Shown here piece after piece: positions 44,170 to 57,009 of a stretch of DNA of 64,000 bases. The stretch comes from Hetaerina americana. Its lineage: Eukaryota > Arthropoda > Insecta > Odonata > Calopterygidae. The notes under the pieces were generated by a model. That model had not been told where the DNA came from. It did not search any database and worked only from the letters and a program-made list of their open reading frames with translations. The DNA lies in NCBI GenBank assembly GCA_022747635.1, contig JAKTNV010000004.1:24329179-24393178 (forward strand), written 5' to 3'. Each line of letters starts with the position of its first letter. Position 1 is the first letter of the stretch. Position numbers and translations under genes: made by a program.

Positions 44170-46360
44170 AAGAGTTCTGGAAAGATAACTCATTTGTTTT
44201 AGACTTCGATGAAATCATTCATAGTTGAGAAAATTCAACATAATTATTCACAGCTAGGAGACTAGTAGCAATTTCCACTGATTATTTAGAATCATCTCTA
44301 TCCCCCAAAGTGTATAAATATTGATTAAAAATTCAAATTAAAGCCCTACCATTTGATAAAAAATTATTTGAGAGTATTTAAAGTTTCAAAGTTTCTGAGA
44401 GACATTTTGAATGACTAGTACCTGACTTCAGATTCTGCCTCTTTTGAGACTTTTCCAACCATTTGCTACTTTTCATCCTTTCACTGATTTTTTTTCTTTC
44501 CTCTTTTGAATTTTTTTCATCCAACATTATTAAACCTGGATTATCCTTACTTGACTACAAAAAGTAGTAGAGGAACAGTTTTCATACAACTTTAGTGAGT
44601 TTAGAATTGAATTTTTCATGTTTCTCCAAATAGACAGTGCTTTGGATAGTGAAGGCCCTGTCAAACTTACCACCCAGAACGGCTTCAATTATTTTTAAAG
44701 AGGTTTGTTTTTCTACTAAACTCCAATAAGGAAACCTTAAAAGATATAATTGGCCATAGTGGATGGTAGCAAGAAAAGTGAAGGATAGAATGAGAAAATT
44801 TTGGCTTGATTTATTTCTAATTTGTGGCCTCTCAAAAGAGGGATATTTTTAAATATTTTGAATATATGGTTGCCTTCGTCTCAAGGTTTGCTTTAAGGGC
44901 TGCTGTGACGAATCAGAGCAAACTCTTACATAATGACTGTGAAGGAGGATCGGTATATACAGAGGAGGCAAATGGTCATTTCAATAATTTCAACCTACGG
45001 GAGAGTGAAAAATGTTTAAAGATTCAATCACTTTCCTCGATCTTGAGAAAATTCAGTCTTGGTGACCTGAGTGCAGTGGCCTAATTGACGGAATTACGAA
45101 TTTCGAATTGACAGATGGTGAATTGCAAAGATAACTGAATCCTAATAGAACTTATCCTTACCCTGTTGAGCATTCCACTCACTCATAGTACTCGAATCGC
45201 TCAAAGGAGGAAAAATTGGTTGCCGAAACCCCATATTCAAAACTCTTCACCTTGATTTTTAGCTACAAAGGCCGATAGATATGGTTATTAATTAATGATA
45301 GCAAAATAATAGTGGAGGCTAAGAAACCAAGTTTTCAGGTGCCAAGCATTATTTGTGTTTGCGAACAAATTCGATTGTCGCCAATTTCATACCCTTCCTA
45401 ATAAAATAATCCATAGGCCATCGAGCTGAGCAGAATTTTTTATTCTAATACAAGCAGACATCGCTTGGAGTTGCCACAAGCGTAGGTCCTTATCAGACCA
45501 GTGCTTCCCCAAGTATGAAGAAGGTATCCCACGGGATGGGATTTATGATTTATCATACAATCTGTTGTGCCTAGAAGGGAAAATCAATGTCACATACAAT
45601 TGTTGCAAAAGGTCATCAAGTATGCAGGATTACATTACGCAAGTAATTGCGAGTATTTCGACGACTTCGTCTCATTCGTAAATGCTTCCGGGGACCACTT
45701 ACGTAACGTCCAATCCTCTCCCCATTTCAAGATGCCGGGTTGCCATAACTTAAGTGAAGGTCAACTTCGAGGTGAAAAAAAATTCGTTTCGTGGGTGTTT
45801 CAGTTTCTGCTCAAGAAGTTAGCAAAGTGAAAAGAGAACAAAGGCCATTGGTGGATTCTCTCCACGGAGAGGGTAAAAATAACTGCGTGTTTCGTTGCCG
45901 TGGTTAGTTGCTTTGGAAAATGTGTTCCCTCTCATGCGTAGAAGGTCGCACTTGAAAAAATGGAGGCATAAAGGGTTCCCCGTGGGAAAGGAGATTGAAG
46001 ATTTTTTGTTTTGAATAAATGCATGGCGTCACCTCGAGAATGGCTAGGCTTCTTGTCAAGTTTAATTCCACAGCCGAATGCGAGTTGAGGTACGCACAGT
46101 GCGCTGTTTGGCCGAGAGACCGACGACATCCGACGGCCAATTACATGTTATCTTCCTTCGCCAATCGTTCTCTACGTTCTCAAGAATAGCGGAATAAACT
46201 AAAGCTGTGCGATATTCTTTATCTAATGTTGAACTTAAAGTTAAATAAATGATGAAGAGGCGACGATTATCAACTTGTCGATAATTTTCGGATATACTTG
46301 CATTGTATGTCGGCGATATCGCGATATACCAATTGTCAATCGACGATAAGGTCATAATCC
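44170..46360. other. No gene recognised; CpG content rises here
   Basis: Open frames at 44824-45084 and 45567-45830 look no better than chance and match no family I know. From about 44.85 kb CpG dinucleotides become common (23 in 45541-46080 by eye). The stretch 46260-46360 has several small palindromes (CGATATCG, TATCGCGATA). Confidence 0.5.
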
Positions 46361-46364
46361 TAAG

Positions 46365-46920
46365 CAGTTGGACCAGTTTATTTATATCGGAAGTGTTTTG
46401 AACCAAAATGGTCAAAGTAGTAGGGATATGAGGAGAAGTATTGCGTTAGGGAAAGAAGCTCTCTCAAGGAGGAGAGAATATATGACAGAGACGCTTTAGT
46501 AAGGATGTTAAGAAATGGCTCGTCAATATGTTAATAAGGAGCGTGGTTTTCTACTTTTTTCTTTGTCTAAATTATTGAAGCAATATAATATGCGTAGATT
46601 GGAGACTGCTGAAAATTGGGCGAGGAGAAAGTTGGAAGAGGTGAATTGGACAGAAAGTAAAATGGAGGAAGTACTAAGTACAAATCATTTTGATTGGCAA
46701 TGAGACGTGGAAGACTGTGATGTAGAGGAGAGGGTTAGGCAGGCGAGGAAGGAGTAGAAATACAGTTAAGGTAGACGTACCTGTAAGATAGTCATGCTGT
46801 ACGTCATGAAGGGAGAAAAGAAGTGTGCTGAATTGAAGAGGGGCATTTTTAGTATTTTAAGGGTCCTGCAAGGCACCGAGAGTGAGTGTGTAGCAGGGGG
46901 TGAATACACTCCAGACTAAT
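46365..46920 (+). pseudogene. RTE-like LINE relic, C-terminal end
   Basis: The frames read LDQFIYIGSVLNQNGQSSRD, MRRSIALGKEALSRR, then at 46515-46703 a piece containing RRKLEEVNWTESKMEEV. The tail QGTESECVAGGEYTPD is a further recognisable block near the stop at 46915. The arrangement equals that at 9.57-9.9 kb. Only the last part of the protein remains. Confidence 0.6.
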
Positions 46921-49769
46921 TTTTACACCTACCGTGGTCGGGGCTTATTATATTTTCGGATGTCCGGTTGTGCTTAGTTAGAAAAGGAAATCTAATATAT
47001 CATCGTTTTACAATTGTATAGACTAGGCCTATTCAAAAACTACCTTAATCGGCATTACACCTATAATAATAATAATAAGGCTGGAAGAGTTTTATTGTTA
47101 GGTTATCGGAAACGCCCACCGATTAGGATGGAAAAACATTATACCAACTTTTTAATATTTTCGTATTTGGACTGCGGGGGCGTAATCTTAAAAATATGCA
47201 TAAATGCCTCACGAAGTGTGGACTGTGTCATTGTAAAAGTGAATATCTCTGCACCCAGTGGTTATCTCCGTTCAAGCACTCTTTAGTTTACAAAACGATT
47301 TAATATATGGTCGATAAGCATCACATCCCATACTTATAACAGTTAAGGTATAAGCTGGCTAACGGTAAATTATGTTTCGTTTTTTAACGCACTACTAATC
47401 TGAAATCTTAGGTGAATAATTGCTCGTAATTCAGGAATCAAAAATGAAAATGACCGAATAATAGCTTTATGCTCTCAAGAATTAATAAAACCGTGATTGA
47501 AAAATAAAAGCAATGCACTTTATTTTTGAAATGACTAATTATGTAAAATTTAATTAGAGGAAAAATAGAGCGTTCACTGTGGGTTTAAAATATTACAACC
47601 AGATAAAATTGAATTTGAACTCGATTTGACCATTCAAATTCTGGAGTGGAAATGATGATTCGAAATTGGATGTAGAAGAGGAAGACTCAGGATTCGATGA
47701 AAAAATACGAATTCGAGATTCAGATTCATCCAAATTTTGTATTCGGCACATCCCTAGCAAATATAATTCAATGGAAAAAGTGCCCTTTTACACCATGACT
47801 AACTATAAACAGCTTTTCAACGAATATCTTCAAATTCGCAATTGCAAATCGCAATTGTCGCCATTTTAATGGAATTGCTAAATATTCATTCACGTAGCTA
47901 AATCCATAGGACTTATCTGTCACATTAGAACGCTACTATAAGTGGCTGTACAGAGAATCTGTGTTACGTTGGTGGAGGTTTTTGGAAGCATTCAGTTGAA
48001 ATTCAAACGGTACTTGGAGGAAACATGTTGCGCAACAAGGGCATCACGGAAGATAAATAGGAGAGTGATTACCGCTGCAACGGGGTTTGAGCGTCCTATT
48101 GTACATACAATGTTTCGTGTGGTGCGGGATTCAGGGTATTCTGAGTATCGTCGAGTAATTTCTGCCAGATAAAGGATTTGTTACGAGAAAAAGTTTAGGC
48201 ATACTCCTAAGGATATAGTTACTAATTGTGCCTTTAGTGAGAGATTATTTATAGTTACTCTGGTGAAAAATGGAAATAGGTGCACTAGTCCTATAATTCC
48301 CCTCCCCATTGAAAGTACACAATTTATTGTGGCAGGTAATGCTAGAATACACCAAAAATAAACCTTTATAACTCGATAAAGTTTAAGGTCTTCAATTACG
48401 CGTAACACCCACCGCAATTGAACTTATTTTTAATATTAAAATACTTATTTGATCATTTCATGAATATAATAATGTAGCAAGTTGGTCTTCATTTGATATA
48501 AAAAATATTTTTAAGTCCGTTTTGTTAAACCTGCTGGACGTGTACCATTAGTTCACGGTCATGAACTTCTTGTTCAATTTTGAATCCATGAATTTGAAAA
48601 TGAACTATATTATTCTTTCATTAAAAGAACATGGACTAATACTTTCGTGAATTTAAAAAAACGGATTATGGTCACTTGTACGAACTCTTAAAATACATTG
48701 AAGGTATGAAATCACCATGGGCTGAACAAAGACATTGGGCCATATTTTTTAGCTTTTTCCTTTTACTGTTTAACAAGCTGTGAGTTTCTCCTCCACCATG
48801 AATGATTTCTCAAATTCTCTCCCTCATCTATCGAACAAAATGTTTGGACAACCACAACCTGTGCTTAATATCTCCCAGATTCATCTCGTCTCACTTCCTA
48901 AAATACAAATAGTGTTACATTAATCTTTTTCCCATTCTTCCATCATTGGCCTTCGTAAATTTTATTTATAAAAAACCCGACGGCCTTGCTGACCAAGGAA
49001 TTTATGGCTGTACGAAGATAATCAGAGCCAATTACCCTGTATCTTTGGGTATTTTTGGCCGATACATTTCTTTCCAACATCATCATTTTATAACATTTTT
49101 CTCGCCACATGCAGCGATGTTCCAAAACGCTTGATGCAGGCTGTTAGTTTCTCGGCCTCACACCCCTATCCACCTGCATTCGGGCGTGGCGTGTTCACCA
49201 GATGCTAGTACCACAATTCTGCTGCCTTCAATTTACTTACTTAATGACGTACTGTCTTCAAAATTATTCTCAGCTAAAGTTTCTTCAAAGAGCTGATTGA
49301 CCAAAGATAACCAATGGGAAATTTCTTGCTGTAATAACCTTAGTCTCACCATCCTTATGAATGGTGCTGGGGGGCACACTAGATCGAGACCAATTTAAAG
49401 ACGTCTGGTTTTCCATTTTTTCCTACGAGCAAAGTTTAATTTATAACTAAAGGGTATAGCTCCAAGTTATCTCTCGTAAGAAACGACGCTCGCGACAAAT
49501 TTCATAAAATAAATTAGCGGATGAGAAAACATATTTCTCAGTTCTGATGGATTTTTATAGACGAGTGTGAACCTGTTTGCTGATCAAATTTATGACTTTA
49601 CATTTCCCCATTAATCCAATCTTCCTTGAATCAATGAAAAAGGGATTAATATCCTCTTCCGTTATCACTTTTTAATGGAGATAATAAAAAATCACATCTT
49701 CGAAGCCCCTTCCGATTTCTTTCATAAGTTAAAGAAGAATGGGAAGAGAACGAGCGTATGTTGGACTCG
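46921..49769. other. Unassigned intergenic DNA
   Basis: Short open frames on both strands (for example 47014-47286 and 47942-48172) show no family resemblance. A block at 47640-47760 is rich in GATTCGA-like words (TTCGAAATT, GATTCGATG, AATTCGAGATTCAGATTC). No RNA gene or element boundary was recognised. Confidence 0.5.
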
Positions 49770-49773
49770 GATC

Positions 49774-49794
49774 TCTTCTCTCTCTCTCTCTCTG
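49774..49794. repeat. (CT)n microsatellite
   Basis: A short pure CT run (CTCTCTCTCTCTCTCTG) in unassigned DNA. Confidence 0.9.
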
Positions 49795-50099
49795 TGACCA
49801 TTACTTTTCATACATTTCTTAGCTACTTTTCCGATCATTTCATTCTCCCCGGCCACGCATTCACTGCCCTACTATATGGACTATCGGGATTAAACGATGC
49901 TTTAAATTCTACGAAAAACGAGCCGTGTCCATGAGCGGCGGCACTCACTATTTTTTTAACTCGAAAATTCTTTCTTTTTACAGGGCTTTTCTTCTTCTTT
50001 TTGCGTCTGTCATCATTGGCTGGTCTCACCGCAACACTATCAACTCTTCGATCTCTACGAGCGGCTTGTAACCACAGAGGCGAACGTCCGGGATGCTTA

Positions 50100-51060
50100 G
50101 GGAAGAGAGAGAAAAGACCCTACCTCTTCAAACACAATAGACCATTGGAAAAATTCTTTGAATATCTAAACACGGTGCATAATTCTTTAAAGTTCACCAT
50201 GGAGCCAGGAGTCAATGGGAGAATAAATTTCCTTGACCTTACCATCGATTTTCGAGAGAGTAAACACGCGTTCGGTATCTACAGAAAACCCTCATATACT
50301 GACTTGGTGATTCCCACAGGTTGATGCCACCCAATTACCCATAAACTAGCCAGCTTCCACTCCTTGATAAATAGGTTAATCAAAATTCCCATGCCTACAA
50401 CACATTTTGACCACGAACTAAATACGAGAATAAAACGCATCGCCGTCAACAATGGCTACAAGGAGGTTTTGATCAACTCCTTACTCCAGAAGAAAAGGAC
50501 AAAGCTTGCCACCAACATAACCAATGGGGCTATCCACCGCCACCTTCCTGCAAACGGAAGGGACCACGGAAACCCGAAAATGGTGCAAAATACCCTTCAT
50601 CAATAACGCATCGTACCAGTTAGCCAATGCACTCCCGAAGAAAAAATTTAGAGTCACGTTTTACACCCCCTTCAACATATCGGAACTCCTCTGCAAAAAC
50701 ATAGATGCCATTGGCAATACACGGAAGTGCGCATGCGATACAGTGTGGCGTATCATAGCCGATGGGTTATTGGTGATTGCCGCCATTCACCCAAGTGGAC
50801 CAGTTCGAACTCCAAGACTATGTGTACTGTTTTTAACAAGATCGAAACTCTGTTTTTCCGCAACCTTTGTAAACGTCTCCCTTGTCCTCCACACCCCCCT
50901 TCCCCCCCGTCTCTCCCTCCTCCGTCATTTCCTACCACGTCATCTCCTTTCCTTCCCGAATCTTAAATGTATATAAGACGTCACCCGACTTCATTTGGTT
51001 ACCTGATGATGATGTAATACATCGAAACCCGGTCGTAAAATATAAATTTTATCAAGTGGA
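50100..51060 (+). pseudogene. Penelope-like element copy 3, RT C-terminal part and 3' end
   Basis: The plus-strand frame from about 50127 reads PLEKFFEYLNTVHNSLKFTM, RINFLDLTIDF and FGIYRKPSYTDLVIPTG, the PLE segment just after the catalytic motif. It continues in another frame as HKLASFHSLINRLIKIPM, FDHELNTRIKRIAVNNGYKE (to about 50500). No GIY-YIG blocks follow. C-rich text and a hairpin (51003-51027) come next, as in PLE 3' ends. The sequence differs clearly from copies 1 and 2, so it is another PLE family. Not functional. Confidence 0.7.
51003..51045 (+). other. Hammerhead-like hairpin motif at PLE 3' end
   Basis: CTGATGAT is followed by GATGT and ACATC (5-bp stem, loop AAT, 51011-51023), then GAAACCCGGTCG. 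This is the closest of the set to the hammerhead string CUGAUGA - stem - GAAAC, with one extra U before the stem. No matching stem I or III was found by eye. Confidence 0.4.
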
Positions 51061-53850
51061 AAAGTGCTGCGATCAGTTATTCATGAGTTCAATGGCCGTC
51101 TTACACAGAAAATTTACAGGGGTGAAGGAATTTAGGGTTCGGTTTCTCAATTATCTACCAGCCCTTTCCTACCACGTCCCTCTCTTCCTCCTGCCTCCTT
51201 TTTTCCTAGGTACAATTGCACATAACGTGACACCCGCTCATTCTGCACGTGAAGACGATGCAGTACAGGGAACCCCGGCACGAAAAATAATCATTAAATA
51301 GTGGAAAATGTCATTATTTGGTCATTAATATGTGCCATTTCCACCCGTAGCGCATTGAAAAATATGCCATCCTTCTAGGAGTGAATATAGTCGTCACCTC
51401 TCCTTATGCTGTGACTTAGAAGTTGAGTTACCTCGTCATCGAATCTGTCCACCTCCCTCCCATCTCCCTCTGCCTCCCATGCCTACTCTCACCGCCAAAG
51501 TGCCGCCTCCTTTTCCTCCCCTGAGAAGCACCACCCCTCATTTACTATCTTCACCCTAAAACGGCTTTCCCGACAGCACACGACTAACTCCTCGGCAGTT
51601 CATCCACCCCACATCCCGACGGGATGCGACACATTCCTCCGGGGGAAAGATTAGAGTCGAAGGAGCTGCGGGGCTAGAGTGGTGAAAAAAATTCTCGTGT
51701 TCGAAAAAAATCTGGTGACCTTAGCCTCCCACTATGCCGTCACTATAGTGAACACAATGGTCGCAGCAATGTGGCCACTCGCTTGGGGACATGTAAATAA
51801 ACTCTCAGGAATTCTAATGACCAACACCATCTGTTTTCAACCTTGTTCTCAACCGAAAGATTGTTTTTCTCGTGATGATCATTCCCTTCCCGAGCGGCGT
51901 ATTCATATTTTACGATACGCAAGCAGAGTGAACGTAACTAAATTTGACACTTCTTCGCAACATTTCTAAAATTGTCATACTATCACCTCTATAAACATTT
52001 TCAATATTCCCCTGATAAAACTTCAATTATTCTACGAATTTCTTAAACTTAGTTTCTTGCAATACCATAGTTCTTGAATGCGATTCAAGAAAGAGGGTAT
52101 TGGTGATGATGAATATGATAATGTCCCCTATGCGACGAAACCGGTAGTAGTTCATTACGTTTTGTGAAAAAATACCAAGTTTTATTATTCAGTGACCCTA
52201 TTTCTTAGTATTTCTTTCTCTTTACTTGCAGCATTTCCTCTAACATCCTGTGACCCCGTATCACAAAATGTTCTATTATAAGCTCCTCCTGTTTCCCCAA
52301 ACTTTTGGAACCAAACAACTCCACGATATATGAGAATTAACAGACCACTTTTACTTGAAAGTAAATAGTCAGTCAAATTTACTACCATCGATTCCCTCTT
52401 TTTCGTCACAGAATATCTTTTTCTTACCTTATTTTTCCCCTACTGCCTGAAACATGACGACAAAACTACTAAAATACCTTGTCCAAATTTTCGTCCAAAA
52501 CATGACTCATGCATGTTATTTGTTGTATTTTCTAATTTCATGAAAATCCTACAAATTTTCAATTATCCTGAATTCTATTTGAGCATTCCACATGTTGTAT
52601 TTTTTAAATTATTTATTCTCATCTCATTTTCTCCTCATACACACATCTTGTAACACGTTTAACATTGGTTTTTGACACTAAGCCGAAGGTCATCATCGGA
52701 GAATTGAACCGTCCTAATCAGCTCCTCAATTTATAATTCATTCCTACCTCCAATGTCCTTCTCGCTCCTTCCTCACAATTGCCTATCCCGGATCTCCTTC
52801 CTAAACCCTTCTTTCTTCTATCTGAGAAATCCTTAGACATCAGGATTTAAATCGTCTGAGGAGCCAATTAAGTTTCCAGCTGCATACTGAGACATGAATA
52901 TGCAGAGGTCCATTAAGCATTCGGATCAAAACTTGATAAAACCCGGAGCCGGTGATGCTTAAAGCCCTAGGATATGGGCTTCACTCGTTTCGATGTAGGG
53001 TTTGAAATTTAAATAACTACTTTATGAGTATTATCTACTTGGGAAAGGTTATGTAATGATTGAGGACCGCTACCTAGTTCAAATTGAAACTCTGATCCCT
53101 GGTATCGATTCGGCAAGATTAAAACTTCCTGATTAATGGAGTCAAGGAATGATAAAATATGTTGGTTAAAATTCACTCGAGAATTACCTTTGTCGGATTT
53201 ATTTAAGACTTATTTAATGAATTTGTTTATTGTGTGATTTCATATTTAATTTTTAAAATTTTATTTCATATATTTTCCTTTTTTATTAAACGCATTTTTT
53301 TGAAAATATAGTAACTACAGGTATAATTGTAATGCTTAAATTTTAATTGTTGACATTTGTCTATTAGCGGATACATTCATACATCATAAAAAGTTTACAA
53401 TCGTTTAGTTACAATTTGACGATATAAATGCGCAGCCTTCTTCATGCAATATTAATAATGTTGATGGTAACCCAACAAAGGACTTTTTTGGGGTACCTGT
53501 AAAATCCAATGTTGTCATGTTGAATATTTCCGCTCAAATTTTATTGATTTAGATGCAATGCAAAAATTTTAATATTAATCATCTGTAAAGTGGTTTCTAT
53601 ATCTCAAATGCTTATTTATTGTTTTCCCACTACATAGCGTATTAAACACCTACAGCTGGAGATTGAGCGACGCTGATGAATACCAGTATTGTTTGTTTCA
53701 AAATCCAATTGTTTCATACCCTCAATGCTGGTGCAAAAAGCTCAAATTCAAAGAGGCAAGGGTGATAAAAGTTTCACCGCTTCAAGGTGTTTTGCATATT
53801 TGCTTCGCCACCAATGAAGTAGTAAGGAAACAAAAATTTTAACGTAGAGT
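51061..53850. other. Unassigned DNA; weak hairpin-like repeat at 52105-52155
   Basis: Open frames (50882-51301, 51679-51969) have no family signal. At 52105-52155, TGATGATGAATATG and GACGAAACCGGTAG resemble the PLE 3' hairpins at 43.5 and 51.0 kb but the stem is poor. 52160-53850 is AT-rich with nothing recognised. Confidence 0.45.
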
Positions 53851-53859
53851 TGCGAACGT

Positions 53860-55010
53860 TGGGTGGCCCCGCCGCACCTCTGTTCCGCCAAATAAATACT
53901 GCCACACTCTTTCCCCCGACAATAATTTTTATGAATAGCGCAGGGCCCGTTCGCGACCCGTCTGGGCGCGGAATGTGATCTCGGAGGGCGGGACCGCTCG
54001 CGTACGCTTTCAAAATTACAAGACCGACGCAATTGCCGGATTGCTATTAACTTGCATCAGTATTTTTCTCACATGTATTTTATGCGAGCAATGGTCATCG
54101 TGCGTGAGTGTATGCCGCCGGCCTACGAGTGGCGGTCGATTACACCCATATCTTGAACTACGTTGAACGTGTGCACATTAGGTTGCATTCATACTATGAC
54201 CCCCGGGTGCAACTTAACATGCTTACCCTTTCACAAACCACCTAATGGAGCATTTTAGGATTCACGTGGCACGAGATAATTACCATGATTCTCATAAAGC
54301 AGATGCCGTCTTAAGCCAAAAGGTATTTGCCAAAAATTCTCGTTGACGGTATTCTTTTTCTCACCATCCTGTCCACACAATCACTCCAGGCGATGCAGGG
54401 CGAATCCCGGGAAGAGTGCGTCGGAGTGAGGGGTGGACGAACGTCCAAGGACGCAGGTGGCGGAAGGATGGTTGTCTGTGGTAGAGTGAGTAAGTGAGCG
54501 AGCGAATGGGGAAACTGCGAGATTCTTGGAGAGGGAACAAAGGCGGCGCTTTGACGGAAAAGGAAGGAGTGGGGGGACTAGAAGGGTGGTGAAATGTGAT
54601 GTCGAGCTGCAAACTCGACTTTGCAGGCTGTACGAGTCAGGGAGAGGGGATGACTGCATTCACTCCAATGGCGCCGCAACGAGTGGAAAGGGAGAAATAT
54701 GTTGGCTCACCGATTCTGGCAGGATGGCATATAAGGAAGGAATGCCTCCCATCTTTTGCTCACCTTCTCATCTTCCCAATAGGACGGCTTCCTCGTGATC
54801 CTCCCCGCTCTGTGGAAGGAGGCGCCTCATGCCGACGAAGAGAAAGGCATCCATCGCCTTCCAGCAAGCGGGAGAGTTGCCTCTCGCCTCGTATTAAGAC
54901 CAGGAGGAGAGTTCAAATATCCCACGTTGGGTGATTGTTGAGGGGTTGACAAAGGGGGAGCGTGACGTTCCTCCCTTATGCGTCTAACTATAGTGAAGGG
55001 AATGTGCCCA
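53860..55010. promoter_or_regulatory. GC/CpG-rich patch, possible CpG island or promoter
   Basis: This stretch is clearly richer in G+C and CpG than its neighbours (GGCCCCGCCGCACC near 53863, GCGCGGAATG, GGGCGGGACCGCTCGCG near 53990, GCCGCCGGCC near 54115, GGCGGCGC near 54541). Several overlapping open frames on both strands (54361-54934) are probably a by-product of base composition. No start of a known gene was found. A promoter or first exon of a gene to the right is possible but unproven. Confidence 0.35.
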
Positions 55011-55544
55011 GAAGCATCACTTAGATTCCAGCAGCCTTAAGTTGACAAGACATCTCATTCGCGTGGCTGCCTTCATCGCGAAGGAGGTAGAGGGTGAAAG
55101 AGAGTTAAATTACTACCGGGGAAGCCAATTTGGTCTTTCTCCTCCATAGATTTCCACTTTTCAACAATTCAGTGCAGGCGTTCATTACGCAGCCACGTCA
55201 CTGCTGCAGTATATGGCAAACGTCACACTCAAGACTGCTTAAATATTTAGAGATACACCGGGGAACGGGAATAACTATAAACATATCTTGGAATCAAGTG
55301 GCTAGAGGGTACTTGGGCCGCGATAATTCTGCACATCCCTCTTTGGAGGATGATTATTAGAAACACAAACAACTAAAATGAAGCCCAAAGTGAGAAAGTA
55401 GATGATTTTAAATAAGTCCTATGTTTCATATGTTAGTTTGTGTCACCTGTGGCCTTCTCTCTCCCTATGCTATCATGAGTGTTTCGTGTCCCCCAAAGCG
55501 ACTTTTACGTTTAAAACTAGCACCGCGAAGGGGCGGCCATCTTT
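55011..55544. other. Unassigned DNA
   Basis: Continues the moderately CpG-rich right half of the window. The frame 55130-55360 and others show nothing recognisable. Confidence 0.5.
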
Positions 55545-55655
55545 GTGGCGTGATGGCTAAATTGGTCACTCAAACAAAGGCAACCGAGATTCTTGGTTTT
55601 GAGTCCAATACATTTCCAAATACATCTGATATCTATTTTTATTTCAGGAAATGAG
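55545..55655 (+). mobile_element. tRNA-derived SINE
   Basis: GTGGCGTGATGGCTAAATTGG (from about 55552) is a good A box (TGGCNNAGTNGG type). GGTTTTGAGTCC (about 55595-55606) is a B box at tRNA-like distance. The B-box variant equals that of the fragment at 5.2 kb, so both may come from one family. No cloverleaf 3' half or anticodon arm was verified. Confidence 0.6.
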
Positions 55656-56283
55656 GAGGGAGGAATTTAGCAATCCTCTTGTTTAACAGAGCATTTAAAT
55701 TATATGACGAGGGGCTAAAATGAAAAACATTTAATTGGTCAAAATCGGAATGCCATTGATGACCAAATACTCCCAAGTTTGATTGCCATAGCAATTAAAT
55801 TCTCAATAATTGAATAAAAGTCAATCGCCATGATGATTTCTTTGTTTAGACATTTAATTTCGAACGTTAAGTAAATAGATGCGGTGTCTCGCGGAGTACC
55901 TGAATATTTCTAAATAATAATAGGTTCTTTGATTAACTCGTTATATGACGGAAGAGTTATCTGTCAATTCCCTAATTCGCATATAACTGAAAATTAATTT
56001 TCAAATCTTCTACCATATCAAGAAGACTAAATTACTTAACGGATTTTATTTCACGAGATACCAAAAAACTAGCGAGAGAGGAACGTGGAGTCACGAGGGA
56101 TCCATATGTTTAGGTATCCTGGTCGTACATTCTGAGGTTAACTAGTGATGCGTCAATGCATTTAATAATTCGTTGCTCATTATGTGTAAATCATTCTCCA
56201 TAGGGCATATTTATGTGAGAAAGCAATAACTGCTAATGAAAAAATAATGGCAAAAGTAGATTTATTTTTTTGTCATCGACTCA
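55656..56283. other. Unassigned AT-rich DNA
   Basis: No open frame, RNA gene or repeat structure recognised. Confidence 0.55.
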
Positions 56284-56440
56284 ATTGGGCTAGGGGAGAC
56301 TTATAGCCCCTCCTTCCACCTAACCCTTGCATTACATAAATTACCAAGAAGATAATTACATACAACCCTACATGGAGGAAAATCCACCAAGGCGGGAATT
56401 GAACCCACGACCCCTAGATTGGGCATAAGAAAGATATCGG
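56284..56440 (-). mobile_element. tRNA-derived SINE
   Basis: On the minus strand CGTGGGTTCAATTCCCGCC contains a near-perfect B box, followed by TTGGTGGATTTTCCTCCATG. This is the same order as CACCTGGGTGGGTTTTCCTCC in the SINE at 31.1 kb. The head is worn and the A box not clear. An inverted repeat adjoins it on the right. Confidence 0.6.
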
Positions 56441-56444
56441 CATA

Positions 56445-56495
56445 TGTCAGCTCCTTCTGAAAGCTTTTGCAAAAAGCTTTCAGAAGGAGCCGACA
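56445..56495. repeat. Near-perfect inverted repeat (hairpin, arms about 24 bp)
   Basis: TGTCAGCTCCTTCTGAAAGC is mirrored by GCTTTCAGAAGGAGCCGACA with a small centre (TTTTGCAAAA, itself palindromic). Only one position in the arms (A opposite C) fails to pair. It stands exactly between the SINE and the RTE relic. Confidence 0.85.
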
Positions 56496-56499
56496 GTTG

Positions 56500-56895
56500 A
56501 TAATATGGACGTTGGGTAAAGATTTTAAGAAACGATAGGAGAACCTTTTTATATGGAGCGTGATTTTCACGGCGCGGAAACTTGGTCGTTGAAGCAAGAT
56601 GATAGGCGTAGATTTGGCGGATTTTGAAAAGTAAATGTGGAGAAGGATGGAAAAGGTCAAATGAACTGAGAGGAAAACAAACGAAGCACTAGGCAGGGTG
56701 GGGAAGGTGAGTAAGGAGAAATCAGGCAGGAAAGGTTGATCCCAGAATATTTTGATTGTCAATGAAATGCTGAAGACTAATAAAGAGGAGACCGTTAAGC
56801 AAGCGAAGTGCGGAAAGAAAAGAATAAGCCTGTTGGACGGAATGAAGTGGGGGGAATACATGCGGTATTGAAAAAGAGTTATTTGTAGCGTGGTG
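56500..56895 (+). pseudogene. RTE-like LINE relic, C-terminal end
   Basis: Broken plus-strand frames give TWSLKQDDRRRF and then text parallel to the 9.7-kb copy (there TWSLKQEHRYRLN and VWRRVEKVKWTDRR). The tail has PEYFDCQ, like EHFDWQ-type text of the other copies. The opposite-strand open frame 56301-56861 is a shadow. It is strongly decayed. Confidence 0.5.
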
Positions 56896-56982
56896 TTTCA
56901 AGTGACTTGTTAGGTGAGGCTCAGAAATTTAATGATGATCAGTCTCTGTCAATCCAGCAGGGTGGCTGCCGAATCACGGAAG

Positions 56983-57006
56983 TTCCAGTTCCAGTTCCAG
57001 TTCCAG
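56983..57006. repeat. (TTCCAG)4 hexamer repeat
   Basis: Four exact units end four bases before the first Met codon (57010) of the mariner frame, exactly where homology to the transposase begins. It may mark the truncation junction. Confidence 0.9.
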
Positions 57007-57009
57007 ATC

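Noticed and set aside
45567..45830. 87-codon frame as a gene candidate
   Set aside because: No homologue recognised, no splice support, and length is compatible with chance in this base composition.
46260..46360. Cluster of small palindromes (CGATATCG, TATCGCGATA, TCGACGATAAG)
   Set aside because: The arms do not pair over a longer distance and no element boundary coincides; probably chance in a CG/AT-alternating stretch.
50753..50938. Gly/Arg-rich minus-strand frame
   Set aside because: Antisense of a C-rich PLE 3' region; low complexity.
54361..54934. Several overlapping open frames on both strands
   Set aside because: High GC reduces stop codons; none of the translations shows a domain or fits a splice model.
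56301..56861. 186-codon minus-strand frame
   Set aside because: It runs across an RTE relic, an inverted repeat and a SINE, all separately explained; it has no family resemblance of its own.
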